DNA of 64,000 nucleotides from DASWJZ01 sp963805325 (GCA_963805325.1 CAWDTS010000012.1:1-64000); one strand, 5' to 3'; positions 29,167-39,214 are shown, numbered from the stretch's first letter. The notes: generated from the letters alone by a model not told the origin. Program-made: numbers and translations.

Positions 29167-30122
29167 CTAAAATGCGCGGGCTTCCATCCCTTCCACGTAT
29201 CGCTTCAGGTATTGTCCCACGAAATCGTGGTCGACAAATCGACTATAGGCATCAGCGAGACGCTTGGTGACCGGTCCCCAAACCTCGTCCATCCGCGCCA
29301 ATTGTGACCCCGTTTACGCGGGTGACGGGACAAAGGCATAGCGACGTCGAGGTGAGAAAGATTTCGTCCGCGTTGTAGGCGTCATAGAGGTCAAGGTCTG
29401 CCTCATGCACCACAAGGCCTTCAGCCCGCGCCAGATCGATGACCGTCTGGCGGCTCACGCCGGGAAGCACAAATTTCTCGCGCGGCGTTTGGAGTTCGCC
29501 TCCCCGCACAACAAAAATATTCGATCCCATGCCTTCGGCTAGGTTGCCGTTCACGTCGAGAAGCACCGCCCAAGATTCCGGGTCGATGCTTTGCGCTTCG
29601 TGGTTGGCAACGATGAGGTTCAGGTAGTTGTGTGTCTTGGCGCGCGGCGTCAGCGAGTCCGGCGGCACCCGCCGGTGCGCCGGCGTTATCACGCGGATGC
29701 CCTCCTTGAAGAGCTTGGCGCGTTGCATGAAAGGCAGTGGCGCGCATTCAAGGACAACGTTTGGGCCGTGATAGTCGATGTTGTCGCCGTCCGTCTCCTT
29801 GACGCCGCGACTGACCCGCTGCCCGACCCAATAGTCGTCGTCAGTTCCAAGGAGATGACGGTTGCGTGCGAACACCTCCTCGGTCAATTCGCACATCTTT
29901 GTCGGGCCTAAGCCGGGATCGATGCGCAGATATTTGAGCGATCGATAAAGCCGGTCGATGTGCTCCTTCACTTTGAACAGGCGATGCCCAAAGCTGCGGG
30001 TCATGTCGAAGCAACCGTCGCCGTAGACCCAGCTTGAGTTCGCGGAAAGGAATCCGCACCTCACGCTCAGGCATGAACGCGCCGTTGAACCACGCAACCC
30101 TCTCATTGCTAAAGCTCGACAT
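29167..30122 (-). pseudogene. class IV aminotransferase (branched-chain / D-amino-acid type), two frameshifts
   Basis: A PLP-dependent class IV aminotransferase. The N-terminus MSSFSNERVAWFNGAF starts at 30,122. An extra base near 30,052 then moves the frame to SSWVYGDGCFDMTRSFGHRL and through THNYLNLIVANHEAQS (PLP-Lys region TPRAKTHNY), GNLAEGMGSNIFVV and LPGVSRQTVIDLARAEGL. A second indel near 29,283 puts the end (VWGPVTKRLADAYSRFVDHD, stop at 29,167-29,169) in another frame. Repaired, it would be about 315 residues, normal for the family. Both indels sit at doubled bases. Confidence 0.82.
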
Positions 30123-30453
30123 AGGACCCTTCTGAAACTACCCCTCGCCTTTTGAGGCGAGCGGGCGCGTTAGCGCTTTTAGCGCAAGCAGCGTAAGCTG
30201 CCGACAGCCAGGGCGCCAAGAGCCACTGCGAGCAAATTCAAACGAGCCGAGGGTCCTGCATCCGGATTCCGACATCTTGACTTTTCGCAACCAGGATCGC
30301 GCTAGGTTTGCTCGCGCGTCAAATGGATTTGTCTTGCTCGGGCAAAGGCGCGCGTGTCGGGAACGTGAGTGATGACGAACGAAGCTCCGTCACGAAGCAA
30401 TGCAGCCTGTACGGCGCCGATGCCGCGGAAACGCTCGCCGGGAAAGTTCTGAT
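30123..30453. other. intergenic stretch with hairpin
   Basis: No gene is recognised. A perfect six-base stem-loop (CTCGCC, six bases, GGCGAG) lies at 30,144-30,161, followed by a second GC-rich near-symmetrical stretch around 30,168-30,200. These may terminate or insulate transcription upstream of the aminotransferase. Confidence 0.45.
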
Positions 30454-30567
30454 GATGCGGTCTTGTCGATCGCGGCGGCGCTTCAAAAAGCCGGCGTCGT
30501 GCTCATTGAAGAGAACGGAGGGGGGGCTGGCGTTAGGTTAAAGAACGGCCGGCGCAAGAACGGATAG
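30454..30567 (+). pseudogene. XRE regulator C-terminal fragment
   Basis: Reads DAVLSIAAALQKAGVVLIEE followed by NGGGAGVRLKN and stops at TAG 30,565-30,567. This is the last helix and tail of short XRE regulators (typical form ALEKAGVEFIEENGGGPGVRL). The helix-turn-helix part is missing. The 97-base repeat starts five bases later. Confidence 0.62.
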
Positions 30568-30572
30568 AGTTG

Positions 30573-30669
30573 GGCTTCCGCTTCTGGCCTACCTGCTCGA
30601 CATGGCGCGCATGGAAGCTGAAAGCGCCGCATCATCGAACATCGATTTCCGGATCTAAAGGCCGTGTAC
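30573..30669 (+). repeat. 97-base dispersed segment, copy 2
   Basis: Counterpart of 13,736-13,832 with three base differences. It encodes the same small-protein body (GRLPLLAYLLDMARMEAE) without start or end. It is placed between an XRE tail and an IS5 relic. Confidence 0.85.
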
Positions 30670-30671
30670 TC

Positions 30672-30895
30672 ATAAACGCGCAGCTATAGCCTGATGCAGG
30701 CGAGCGTAATAAAGGCGAGATAGCTGGCCGCCAGTCTGTCGTATCGGGTTGCCACCCGCCAACATGCTTGATTTTGTTGAGAAACCGTTCGACCAGATTT
30801 CGGTCGCGGTAGAGGTAGGCGCTGAAGCAGATCGGGGTTCTGCGATCACGCTTCGGCGGAATGTTCGCCCATGCGCCCGCGGCGCTTCTCAGAAA
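30672..30895 (-). mobile_element. IS5-family transposase C-terminal relic
   Basis: The minus strand reads AWANIPPKRDRRTPICFSAY followed by LYRDRNLVERFLNKIK, the C-terminal part of an IS5-family transposase that includes the DDE Glu region (RNLVERF). After NKIK the expected RRVATRYDRLAASYLA continues in another frame. Only about 75 codons survive; no ends were recognised. Confidence 0.75.
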
Positions 30896-30898
30896 TCA

Positions 30899-31014
30899 CC
30901 GCGCCGTGAGCATGTCTGAGTTCGGAGGCCAAGCGGACATCGTGCCGACGGCTGCCCACTTCGCATTTTGACCCGGTGCGGACATCCGGAACGCTCCGCC
31001 TTTGGCAGACGGAA
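30899..31014 (-). repeat. rhizobial dispersed non-coding repeat (MSAPGQ type)
   Basis: Spurious translation gives MSAPGQNAKWAAVGTMSAWP, a phrase that recurs in false translations from repeated intergenic DNA in Bradyrhizobium and Mesorhizobium genomes. It sits between the true end of the receiver-cyclase (31,015) and the IS5 relic. Identification rests on recollection of that phrase. Confidence 0.4.
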
Positions 31015-32276
31015 TCACTTTTCCGAAAGCTCGATCCTGACGCCCGTCTTGCCCGTGAGCAGGCGTTGAAGATGGAAGAGCGCGAGCGGATCGTCGCCGT
31101 AGTAGGCCGATCAGGCTTGCGAAGGCTTGCCGCGCACCCACAGTATCTCCCATCCCCAACTTCTCGTAGGCCGCGGCGTAGGCCGCGGTCTCAGGCGATC
31201 GAAGCGCGTCTTCCGAAAGCGGCTCGTAGGCCATCAAGGCTTCCTCCCGGCCCTTGAGCAGAAGTTCGCCGATTGGCCGGCCATGAAAGTCAGGCATCTT
31301 GGCTGCGGTCGTGGCGCTCACGCAGATGCGCGTCCCGAGCTGTTTGTTGGCGCTCTCCAGCCGTGCGGCGACGTTGATGGCATCGCCATGCGCCGTGTAG
31401 TCGAAGAAGAGCTCGCCGCCGAAATTTCCGACGATCGCGGAGCCGGAATTCACGCCTATCCGAGTGACGCCCAGAGGCACGCCCTCAGCGTTCTGACAGG
31501 CTGCGAAGCGGCAGGCAAACTCGTCTATGGCGAGAGCACAATGCACCGCACGCTCCGCATGGTCCGACTGCTCGACAGGTGCGCCGAACATCGCATAGAC
31601 CGCGTCACCCAGGATCTTCACCACCGTGCCGTCGTGCGCGAAGACGGTCTTGGTCAAGCCGTCGAGATAGGCGTTCAAAAGCCGCACGATGCGGGCGGGA
31701 TCGCCCGAATTCTACGAGCGGCGTGAAGTTGGCGAGATCGGTGAAGAGGAACGTGCCTTCGCGCCGCTCTCCGCCGAGCGCCATGAAGCGCGGGTTGCTG
31801 GCAAGTTGCTCGGCGAGTTGCGGTGAGAAATAGCGCGCGAGGGCAGAGCGGGCGCGCTCCGCTTCCGACTTGTCGCGGCTCATTTTGCGCGCGCGGACGA
31901 CCTGCAGCAGAGTCTTGTCGATCGTCGCTTCGAGATCAGCAAGGTCGATCGGTTTTGTAAGGAAATCGAACGCGCCTCGGTTCATCGCAGTGCGGATGTT
32001 CGCCATGTCGCCGTAGGCGGAAACGACGATGGTGGCGAGGCCCGCCTTCATCTCCTGCAGCTTCTGCAGCAGCGACAGCCCGTCCATCCTGGGCATGTTG
32101 ATGTCGCTCACGACCATGTCGACCGCGCCGTTCGCCGCAAGAATTTCGAGCGCCTCTACTCCGTCATGGGCAATCAGGAAGCTGATCGCGCCGTCGCTGA
32201 TCTTGCGCCGGAACTTCTGGACGACGAGAGCCTCCATGTCGGGCTCGTCGTCCACCAGGAGCACGGTCGCTTTCAC
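31015..32276 (-). pseudogene. response regulator fused to class III adenylate cyclase, two frameshifts
   Basis: The receiver domain (residues 1-120, phospho-acceptor Asp58 in VVSDINMPRMDG, Lys in FLTKPID) is followed by a linker helix and the cyclase lead ARYFSPQLAEQLASNPRFMA. The class III cyclase domain has FTDLANFTPLVE, ILGDAVYAMFGAP and FFDYTAHGDAINVAARLESA. One base too many near 31,710 separates FTPLVE from RIVRLLNAYLDGL. A second indel near 31,105 moves the end to YGDDPLALFHLQRLLTGKTG, stop at 31,015. GTG at 32,276 overlaps the upstream receiver gene's stop (GTGA). It would convert kinase output into a cyclic nucleotide. Confidence 0.82.
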
Positions 32277-32662
32277 GCTGCCTGTCCGACGCGGCTTTCG
32301 ATCTCGCCGCGCAAAACAACGAAGTCTATCGGCTTCGTCAGCAGGGCTTCAGCACCGCCTTCGAGCGCGCGCCGCTTGGTCTCGGCATCGCCGTAGGCTG
32401 TGATCATGATGACAGGCACATCGGGCCTTGCAGCACGCGCCTTCGGCAACAGCTCAAGCCCGCTCATTCCGGGCATGTTGATATCGGAAAGGATCAGGAT
32501 CAGGGTGGCGCTTTCGGCTTGCCCAATCCGTCTCAGAGCATCGGCCGCCGACTGCGCGAAATCCATGGTGAAGCGTCCACTGCGCAACTCGTGACGGAAC
32601 TGCTGCCGAAAAAGCACCTCGACATCGGGCTCGTCGTCGACCACGAGGATAAGCACACTCAC
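32273..32662 (-). CDS. single-domain response regulator
   Basis: A 129-residue stand-alone receiver. The acidic pocket VVDDEPD, phospho-acceptor Asp60 in ILSDINMPGMSG, switch Thr in VIMITAYGD and Lys in LLTKPID are all present. There is no output domain, so it acts as a phosphate shuttle or protein-interaction switch. The GTG start overlaps the kinase stop and its own stop overlaps the next start, so the three genes are translationally coupled. It is related in sequence to the receiver of the following gene. Confidence 0.93.
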   Translation of the reverse strand: MSVLILVVDDEPDVEVLFRQQFRHELRSGRFTMDFAQSAADALRRIGQAESATLILILSDINMPGMSGLELLPKARAARPDVPVIMITAYGDAETKRRALEGGAEALLTKPIDFVVLRGEIESRVGQAA

Positions 32663-35600
32663 GGCTCCGCTCCTCGCTCGCGGGTCGCCGCGGCGCGCGG
32701 CAGCACGATTCTGAACTCCGTGAACGCGCCCGGCTCGGACTCGACCTCGATCGAGCCGGCATGTTGCTTGACGACGATGTCGTGGCTGAGCGAGAGCCCG
32801 AGCCCGGTACCTTCGCCCGCGGGCTTTGTGGTGAAGAAAGGACTGAACAGCTTCTCCCTGACCTCCGGCGGGATGCCGGTGCCGTTGTCGCGGATGCGGA
32901 TTTCGACGCTGTCGCCCAGGTTTCTGGTCGACGCGGTCAGCGTCGGTTCATAGGACGCCCCGTCCGCCTTCTCCTTTCGCTTCGTGGCCGCGTAGAAGCC
33001 ATTTGAGATGAGGTTGAGAAACACCCGCGTGATCTCCTGCGGGAAAAGGTCGATCTGTCCCGCCTCCGGGTCGAGCGACTTCTCCATGGTGATGTTGAAG
33101 CTTTTCTTCTCAGCCCGCGCGCCGTGATAGGCGAGGTTCAGGCTCTCCTCCAAGATTGCGTTGATGTCGGCCTTGCGTCGCTCGCCCGATCCCTGGCGCG
33201 AGTGGAGGAGCATGTTCTTGACGATGGAATCCGCGCGACGGCCGTGCTGCACGACGCGCTGAAGGTTGCCGCGCAGGAGGTCAGCGACCTCGCCGATCTC
33301 GGCCCGTTTCTCGGGCGTCAGGTCCAGCTCCTGCAGCGATTCATTCAGCTCATCGATTAGCTCGGCCGACAACGACGAGAAATTGTTCACGAAGTTCAGC
33401 GGGTTCTTAATCTCGTGCGCGATGCCGGCCGTAAGCTGGCCGAGCGAGGCGAGTTTCTCCGTCTGCACCAAGCGGTCCTGCGTCGTACGCAAATCTGCGA
33501 GCGAACGCGCGAGCTCGTTGGTCCGATGCTGCACCTCGTCGAACAGCCGAACGTTCTCGATCGCAATGACCGCCTGATCGGCGAAAGTTTCGACCAACTC
33601 GATCTGCTTCTCCGTGAACGGCTTCACCTCAGTCCGGGTCAGGATGAATACCCCGATCGGCGCACCCCCCTCCCGAAGCAGGGGCACCGCGAGCATGGTC
33701 CGGTATCCGCCCAGCCTCTGAAACTCGCTGGCGGTGTATTCAGGGTCATCCAGAACATCGGGCAGATGGATAGTCATCATCTCAAGCGCAGCACGCGACG
33801 TGGCGCTGCCCCGCCCGGCTCTCAGGCTGTGCGACTTTGCATAAGCGACGAGCTCTTGGGGGAAGCCGGCGTTGGCTGCGAAATCGAAGACCTCACCATC
33901 ACGCCGCATTATGGCGCCCTTGTCTGCCTCGCAGACCCGCGTCGCTGTCTCCGCGAGCGCGTCGAGCACGCTTTGCAGGTCGAACGTCGAGCGGCTGATG
34001 ACCTTGAGCACATCAGCCGTCGCCGTCTGCTGCTGCAGCGCCTCGCTGAGCTCGGCCGTGCGTGCCTGCACCTCCTCGAAGAGGCGCGCGTTCTCGATTG
34101 CAATGACCGCCTGGTCGGCGAATGTCGACACGAGCTCGATCTGCCTCTCGCTGAAGGGGCTGACCGTCTTGCGCGCCATCGCGAAGACACCGATCGGCTG
34201 ACCCTCCCGGAGCAGGGGGACGCCTAGGAAAGTGCGGTAGCCCGCCTTCTTCTGCGGCTCGAAATAGGTGTATTCGGGATCGGCCAACACGTCCGCGACA
34301 TGCACCGTCCTACCCTCGATGAGGGAGCGCCCGATGACACTGCCGCGCTCCGGCGTGAGGCGGATTGTGCGTACGAACTCGAGCCAGTCGTCCGGAAACT
34401 GATAGTTGGTAGCGTACAAGAATCCGTCGCCCTCCCGGCGCGTGATGGCGCCCATATCGGCTTCGCAAAGCTGCGCTGCGGACTGGGTCAGTGTGTCGAG
34501 GACAGTCTGCAGGTCGAAAGCCGAGCGGCTGATGACCTTCAGAACTTCGGCGGTGGCCGTCTGCTGCTGCAGCGCTTCCGACAGCTCCGCGGAGCGCGAC
34601 TGCACTTCGTCGAAGAGGCGCACATTCTCAATGGCAATCACTGCCTGGTCGGCGAACGTCGTCAGCAGCTGTTCCTCGGCCTTCAGCGGCGGTCCGGGAT
34701 CCTTCCACCCTACGACGATGATACCGACCGGTTCCCCTTCGCGCAGCATCGGAACGCCAAGCAGGCGCCGCCAGCTCAAAGTCGTCGGAAACGTCTGGTC
34801 ATACCCAGCGTCGGCGCCCACATCTTCTACCCACACAACCGATTTCTGAAGCACGACGCGCCCGGAGACCTGAGACGGGTCGGGCTGCATCGGGTACTTC
34901 GACTTGAGCAGCCCCAGGTGATCCGGCACGACGTTGTGGCTCGTCACGAAATGGATCAGCTCGCCGTCGAAACGGAAGACGTTTGCAAACAGGCTGCCGC
35001 ACAGCGCTACGGCATTGCGCACGATTGTCTCGAACACCGGCTGGGCGTCGGTCGGCGACGTGCTGATGATGCGAAGGATCTCGGAGGTCGCCATCTGGCG
35101 CTCGAGCGCCTCCTCGACATCCCGCGTTTTCGCTTGCACCTCGTCGAACAGGCGCACGTTCTCGATCGCGATGACCGCCTGGTCGGCGAAGCTCTCGACG
35201 AGCTCGATCTGCCGCGGTGTGAAGGGCCCGACCTCAGTCCGCGTGAGCGTGAACGCACCGATCGGGACACCCGCGCGCATGAGCGGCACGCCAAGAACCG
35301 TGCGGTCGCCGCCACGCTTCGGCAGCTCAAGCTCGGTGTATTCCGGATCTGCAAGGACATCGGGGACGTGAACCGCCCTTCCCTCAAGCGTGACGCGCGA
35401 GGTGACAGTGCCGCGCCCGGGCTTGAAAGGATGCGCTTTCACATACTTGACAAGGTCGGGCGCGTGGCCGAAATGCGCCGACCAGCGATAGACGTCGCCG
35501 TCGCGCTGCACGATCGTGCCCTTTTCGGCATCGCACAGACGCGCGGCCGATTCGACCAAGGTGTCGAGCACCGTTTGCAGATCGAAGGCGGAGCGGCTGA

Positions 35601-37383
35601 TCACCTTGAGAACGTTCGCGGTTGCGGTCTGCTGCTGAAGCGCTTCGGTAACTTCGGCCGTCCGCGCTTGTACTTCCTCGAACAGGCGCACGTTCTCGAT
35701 CGCGATGACCGCCTGGTCGGCGAAGCTCTCGACGAGCTCAATCTCCTTGTCGGTGAAGGGCTGCGGCTCGCCAGCGCGGGTCATCGCAAATACGCCGATC
35801 AAGGCATCGCCGCGGATTAGCGGAACGGCGAGCACGGTGCGGAAGCTTCCGACTTCCGCAAGCCGCTTCATCTCATAGTCCCGGTCATCGAGAACATCGG
35901 GGATATGGACGATCCGGCGCTTCTCCACGACGCGTCCGACGGCGGATCCGCGCCCTTCGGCAGGAGGATTCTCGTAGAGGTATTTGCTCATCTCGGGCGA
36001 ATAGCCCGAAGTCGACACATAGCGCATCGCGCCCTCGATCCTGCGGACGATGCCTCCCTTGTCGGCACGGCATAGGCGGACGGCCAATTCAACAAGCGTG
36101 TCGAGCACCGCCTGCAAGTCGAACGCAGAGCGGCTGATGACCTTGAGCACGTCCGCGGTTGCGGTCTGTTGCTCTAGCGCTTCGCGGAGCTCGTTAACCA
36201 GCCGGGTATTCTCGATGGCAATGACGGCTTGATCGGCGAAAGTCCGCAGCAGCCGAATCTGCCGCTCGGGAAATGGCCCTGGTTCCGCCTTGGCGACGGC
36301 GATCGATCCAATCGGTCTGCCGTCACGCAGCATGGGAACCGCAAGCGCGGCCCGCCACCCTCCAGCCGCGGCAATTTCGCGCGAGTAATCGGGATCGTCC
36401 CATACGTCGGGGATATGCGCAGTCTCTCCATCCAAGACCGCCCTGCCGCCGCTTTGTGACCGGTCGGGCCGCCTGGGATATTGCTCCATATATTTCTGGC
36501 GCACCTCCGGATTAAGCTTGTTCGTAGCGGCGACATGGAGAAGCTCGCCGTCATAGAGGTACACGAGGCTGACGAGTGCTTCGCATAGGCGTTCGCCACT
36601 CTGTGCAATGGATTCGAATACCGGCTGAGCGTCTGTCGGCGATCGACTAATTACGCCGAGCACTTCGCTCGTCGCCATTTGGTGCTCCAGCGCCTCCGTC
36701 ACCGAACGGTTACGCGCCTCGATCTCATTGAAAAGCCGCACGTTCTCAATCGCAATGATCGCTTGATCAGCGAACGTCTTGAGAAGCTGAACCTTAGCAT
36801 CTGCAAAAAGTCCCGGCTGCTTTCGCGCGACAAAGATCGCTCCGATGACCTGCCCATCATGGACCATTGGCACAGCGAGGCACGCACGAAATCCGGCTAC
36901 GCGCGCGGCCTCCTTGCTTGGATAAAGTGGATCGCTGAGAACGTCAGGGACGTGGCAGACCGCACCCGACCGGATCGCTCGTGCCGCGACAGTCTCGTCG
37001 CTGCGACGCATCGGATAATATACTTGTCGGACGGTCTCCACACCCTGCGCGGTTACACCGCTAATCGAGACCAGGCGGATCAGGTCACCATCGACCATGG
37101 ATATGAGGCTGATCTCTGCGTCGCATAACGTCTCGGCTTGCTTGCCTATTGTTTTGAAGACCTGCGTCAGGTCGCCCTGGGAGATTGAGATGGCATGGAG
37201 CACCTCGGACGTCGCCGTCTCCTGCTCACGCGCCTCTGTCAGTTCTCGTGTAAGAGCGTCGACCTGTGCTCGCAGGTCGGCAACGGATGAATGCGATGCG
37301 GCCGCTTTGGGGGCCTTCGATGCAGCCGCGCTCCGGCGCCGGCCTTTGACCGTCGAGTCGTCTTCTTTGCCGCGCTGTTTCAT
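32659..37383 (-). CDS. hybrid-free sensor histidine kinase with seven tandem GAF domains
   Basis: A 1574-residue cytosolic kinase with no membrane segment. After a basic Ala-rich leader and a helix (SVADLRAQVDALTREL) come seven GAF domains of about 178 residues each. They end near residues 213, 392, 563, 742, 921, 1097 and 1278, and each closes with FADQAVIAIENVRLF or a near variant. Linker helices between them repeat QQTATADVLKVISRS. HisKA follows with the phospho-His near 1324 (GIAHEIKNPLNFV), then HATPase_c (NLISNGFYAATKR, DNGTGIPPEV, EGTGLGLSLSHDIV). The frame is fully open over 4.7 kb. The ligand is unknown. It is the first gene of a coupled operon with two receiver proteins. Confidence 0.93.
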   Translation of the reverse strand: MKQRGKEDDSTVKGRRRSAAASKAPKAAASHSSVADLRAQVDALTRELTEAREQETATSEVLHAISISQGDLTQVFKTIGKQAETLCDAEISLISMVDGDLIRLVSISGVTAQGVETVRQVYYPMRRSDETVAARAIRSGAVCHVPDVLSDPLYPSKEAARVAGFRACLAVPMVHDGQVIGAIFVARKQPGLFADAKVQLLKTFADQAIIAIENVRLFNEIEARNRSVTEALEHQMATSEVLGVISRSPTDAQPVFESIAQSGERLCEALVSLVYLYDGELLHVAATNKLNPEVRQKYMEQYPRRPDRSQSGGRAVLDGETAHIPDVWDDPDYSREIAAAGGWRAALAVPMLRDGRPIGSIAVAKAEPGPFPERQIRLLRTFADQAVIAIENTRLVNELREALEQQTATADVLKVISRSAFDLQAVLDTLVELAVRLCRADKGGIVRRIEGAMRYVSTSGYSPEMSKYLYENPPAEGRGSAVGRVVEKRRIVHIPDVLDDRDYEMKRLAEVGSFRTVLAVPLIRGDALIGVFAMTRAGEPQPFTDKEIELVESFADQAVIAIENVRLFEEVQARTAEVTEALQQQTATANVLKVISRSAFDLQTVLDTLVESAARLCDAEKGTIVQRDGDVYRWSAHFGHAPDLVKYVKAHPFKPGRGTVTSRVTLEGRAVHVPDVLADPEYTELELPKRGGDRTVLGVPLMRAGVPIGAFTLTRTEVGPFTPRQIELVESFADQAVIAIENVRLFDEVQAKTRDVEEALERQMATSEILRIISTSPTDAQPVFETIVRNAVALCGSLFANVFRFDGELIHFVTSHNVVPDHLGLLKSKYPMQPDPSQVSGRVVLQKSVVWVEDVGADAGYDQTFPTTLSWRRLLGVPMLREGEPVGIIVVGWKDPGPPLKAEEQLLTTFADQAVIAIENVRLFDEVQSRSAELSEALQQQTATAEVLKVISRSAFDLQTVLDTLTQSAAQLCEADMGAITRREGDGFLYATNYQFPDDWLEFVRTIRLTPERGSVIGRSLIEGRTVHVADVLADPEYTYFEPQKKAGYRTFLGVPLLREGQPIGVFAMARKTVSPFSERQIELVSTFADQAVIAIENARLFEEVQARTAELSEALQQQTATADVLKVISRSTFDLQSVLDALAETATRVCEADKGAIMRRDGEVFDFAANAGFPQELVAYAKSHSLRAGRGSATSRAALEMMTIHLPDVLDDPEYTASEFQRLGGYRTMLAVPLLREGGAPIGVFILTRTEVKPFTEKQIELVETFADQAVIAIENVRLFDEVQHRTNELARSLADLRTTQDRLVQTEKLASLGQLTAGIAHEIKNPLNFVNNFSSLSAELIDELNESLQELDLTPEKRAEIGEVADLLRGNLQRVVQHGRRADSIVKNMLLHSRQGSGERRKADINAILEESLNLAYHGARAEKKSFNITMEKSLDPEAGQIDLFPQEITRVFLNLISNGFYAATKRKEKADGASYEPTLTASTRNLGDSVEIRIRDNGTGIPPEVREKLFSPFFTTKPAGEGTGLGLSLSHDIVVKQHAGSIEVESEPGAFTEFRIVLPRAAATRERGAEP
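33540..36760 (-). repeat. tandem intragenic repeats of about 535 bases (GAF modules)
   Basis: The segment encoding the end of a GAF domain, close to identical at the base level, recurs at about 33,549, 34,093, 34,621, 35,157, 35,695, 36,208 and 36,743 (plus-strand TCTCGATCGCAATGACCGC and variants). Modules 1, 2 and 5 are more diverged than 3, 4, 6 and 7, which suggests rounds of internal duplication. Such repeats invite recombination and assembly collapse, so the true number of modules could differ. Confidence 0.85.
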
Positions 37384-37602
37384 GCCGCCCCCCGGGTGGC
37401 CATCGCGATGGCTATTCTACGTAAGCTCCGCCGACCGCGCTATGCCCGCGTTTGAGGCCCTGTCCGACCCCAAAAACGGCACGAGATGCCACCCCCGAGC
37501 AGTTTGTCCACTGGGCTCGCCTGCTTGCGCACCATCCCGTCGGTGTCACATCCAGCTCCGCAAACAGCGCCCGGAAAACAAGGGAGTGGATGTCGGCTTT
37601 TA

Positions 37603-39123
37603 GCCGATTTTGTTGAAAAAGTCGGCGGTTGAGACGGCGGAAGTTCGCTGATTCAGTCCTGCAGAGGAGCAGGAGCTGAGTTGATGATGGGACCGCGGCA
37701 AGTCGAACAGGGTGCGCTGTTCTACGAGTTCTCGCTTGACGCGCACGTGCCGGGAGATCATCTCCTGAGGTCGATGGACCGCTTCGTCGATCTATCAGCG
37801 GTGCGGCCGGAGCTGGCGCCGTTCTACAGTTCCATGGGGCGTCCGTCGGTCGACCCCGAGCTGATGATCCGGATGCTGATTGTCGGCTACTGCTTCGGCA
37901 TCCGCTCCGAGCGTCGGCTCTGCGAGGAGGTGCATCTGAACCTCGCCTATCGCTGGTTCTGCCGACTTGGCCTCGACGGCGACGTGCCGGACCATTCGAC
38001 CTTCTCCAAGAACCGGCATGGCCGCTTCCGCGACAGCGACTTGCTGCGGAAGGTGTTCGAGATGGTCGTGCGGCGCTGCATGGATGAGGGCCTTGTCGGT
38101 GGCGAAGGCTTCGCCGTCGATGCCAGCCTGATCAAAGCCGATGCCAACAAGCAGCGCTCCGCCGAAGCCTCGGAAGACGTCGACTGGGAAGCGATGGCGC
38201 TCACGCGCCGATCGGTCCGAGAGTATCTCGATACGCTTGATGAGGCAGCCTGGGGCGCGGCCAGCCAGACCCAGCCGAAGTTCATCTCCCGATCGGACCC
38301 GGCGGCGCAATGGACAGGCGCCCTCAAGGGACATGCGTTCTTTGCCTACGCCACGAACTATCTGATCGATCTCGACCACGCCATCATCGTCGATGTCGAG
38401 GCAACGCGGGCGATCAGGCAGGCCGAAGTCGGCGCGGCACGCACGATGATCGGACGCGCCGAAGAGCGCTTCGGGCTCTACCCGGAACGGCTCGCCGCCG
38501 ACAGCGCCTACGGCTCGGCCGAGATGCTCGGGTGGCTTGTCTACGAGCGCGGGATCGAGCCGCACATTCCTGTCTTCGACAAGTCGGCGAGAACCGACGG
38601 GACATTCGAACGCGAGGACTTCACCTACGATCACCGGAGCGACGTCTATATCTGTCCTGCTGGCAAGAGGCTCACCTGCACCGGGACGCTGGTCAATGAC
38701 GGCGCGACACTGCTCTATCACGCCAGCAAGCACGATTGTGATGCCTGCGAACTCAAACCGCGCTGCTGTCCGAAAGCGCCGGCGCGCAAGGTGCCGCGGT
38801 CGATCCACGAGGGCGCGCGGGACATGGCCCGCGACATCGCCAAGAGCGAGGAAGGCCTGACCTCACGGCGCCAGCGAAAGAAGATCGAGATGCTCTTCGC
38901 CCATCTCAAACGCATCCTGCGTCTCGACAGGCTCCGATTACGAGGCCCGAATGGTGCGCGTGACGAGTTCCACCTCGCAGCCACTGCCCAGAACCTCAGG
39001 AAGCTCGCAAAGCTCATTCCGATGCCGGCACCTCAGGTAGCGTGAGGCGGCTGAGTGTCCCGGCTGATCGTCGTTCGCCTCGCTATACGCCGCAGTCACG
39101 CCGACTTCTTCAACAAAATCGGC
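37603..39123 (+). mobile_element. IS1182-type insertion sequence, complete
   Basis: A transposase gene bounded by 25-base inverted repeats with one mismatch: left end 37,603-37,627 (starts GCCGATTTTGTTGAA, ends GTCGGCG) and right end 39,099-39,123. Total length is about 1.52 kb. No clear direct target duplication is visible immediately outside the ends. The element looks intact and therefore recent compared with the decayed IS copies elsewhere in the window. Confidence 0.85.
37684..39045 (+). CDS. IS1182-family transposase
   Basis: A 453-residue DDE transposase. The N-terminal domain contains the MIRMLIVGYCFGIRSERRLC signature. Candidate catalytic residues are Asp in GFAVDASLIKADANK, Asp in LAADSAYGSAEML and Glu in QRKKIEMLFAHLKRILRLDR. 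A cysteine cluster (CDACELKPRCC) precedes the last block. A TTG lies just before the ATG pair at 37,684/37,687; the first ATG is used. It is uninterrupted, so probably functional. Confidence 0.9.
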   Translation: MMGPRQVEQGALFYEFSLDAHVPGDHLLRSMDRFVDLSAVRPELAPFYSSMGRPSVDPELMIRMLIVGYCFGIRSERRLCEEVHLNLAYRWFCRLGLDGDVPDHSTFSKNRHGRFRDSDLLRKVFEMVVRRCMDEGLVGGEGFAVDASLIKADANKQRSAEASEDVDWEAMALTRRSVREYLDTLDEAAWGAASQTQPKFISRSDPAAQWTGALKGHAFFAYATNYLIDLDHAIIVDVEATRAIRQAEVGAARTMIGRAEERFGLYPERLAADSAYGSAEMLGWLVYERGIEPHIPVFDKSARTDGTFEREDFTYDHRSDVYICPAGKRLTCTGTLVNDGATLLYHASKHDCDACELKPRCCPKAPARKVPRSIHEGARDMARDIAKSEEGLTSRRQRKKIEMLFAHLKRILRLDRLRLRGPNGARDEFHLAATAQNLRKLAKLIPMPAPQVA

Positions 39124-39214
39124 GCATTCGGAAGCGGCGTTGGCTTCGAGCAGCTTCCGAAGATCGCCGAAAAGCAGACCTTGATCGAAGGGCGGAATTT
39201 GCGGGGTCGCTGGC

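Noticed and set aside
27793..29307. 504-codon open frame on the plus strand
   Set aside because: It lies antisense to the PAS-cyclase, whose minus-strand frame has clear PAS and cyclase motifs; the plus-strand translation has no family features.
34300..35820. 506-codon open frame on the plus strand
   Set aside because: Repeated antisense of the GAF modules; the internal repetition follows the kinase gene.
33540..36760. regular 535-base repeats as a possible array or transposon
   Set aside because: They are GAF domain modules inside one open reading frame.
37561..39150. target-site duplication of the IS1182-type element
   Set aside because: The bases directly outside the two inverted repeats do not match as a clear direct repeat, so none is claimed.
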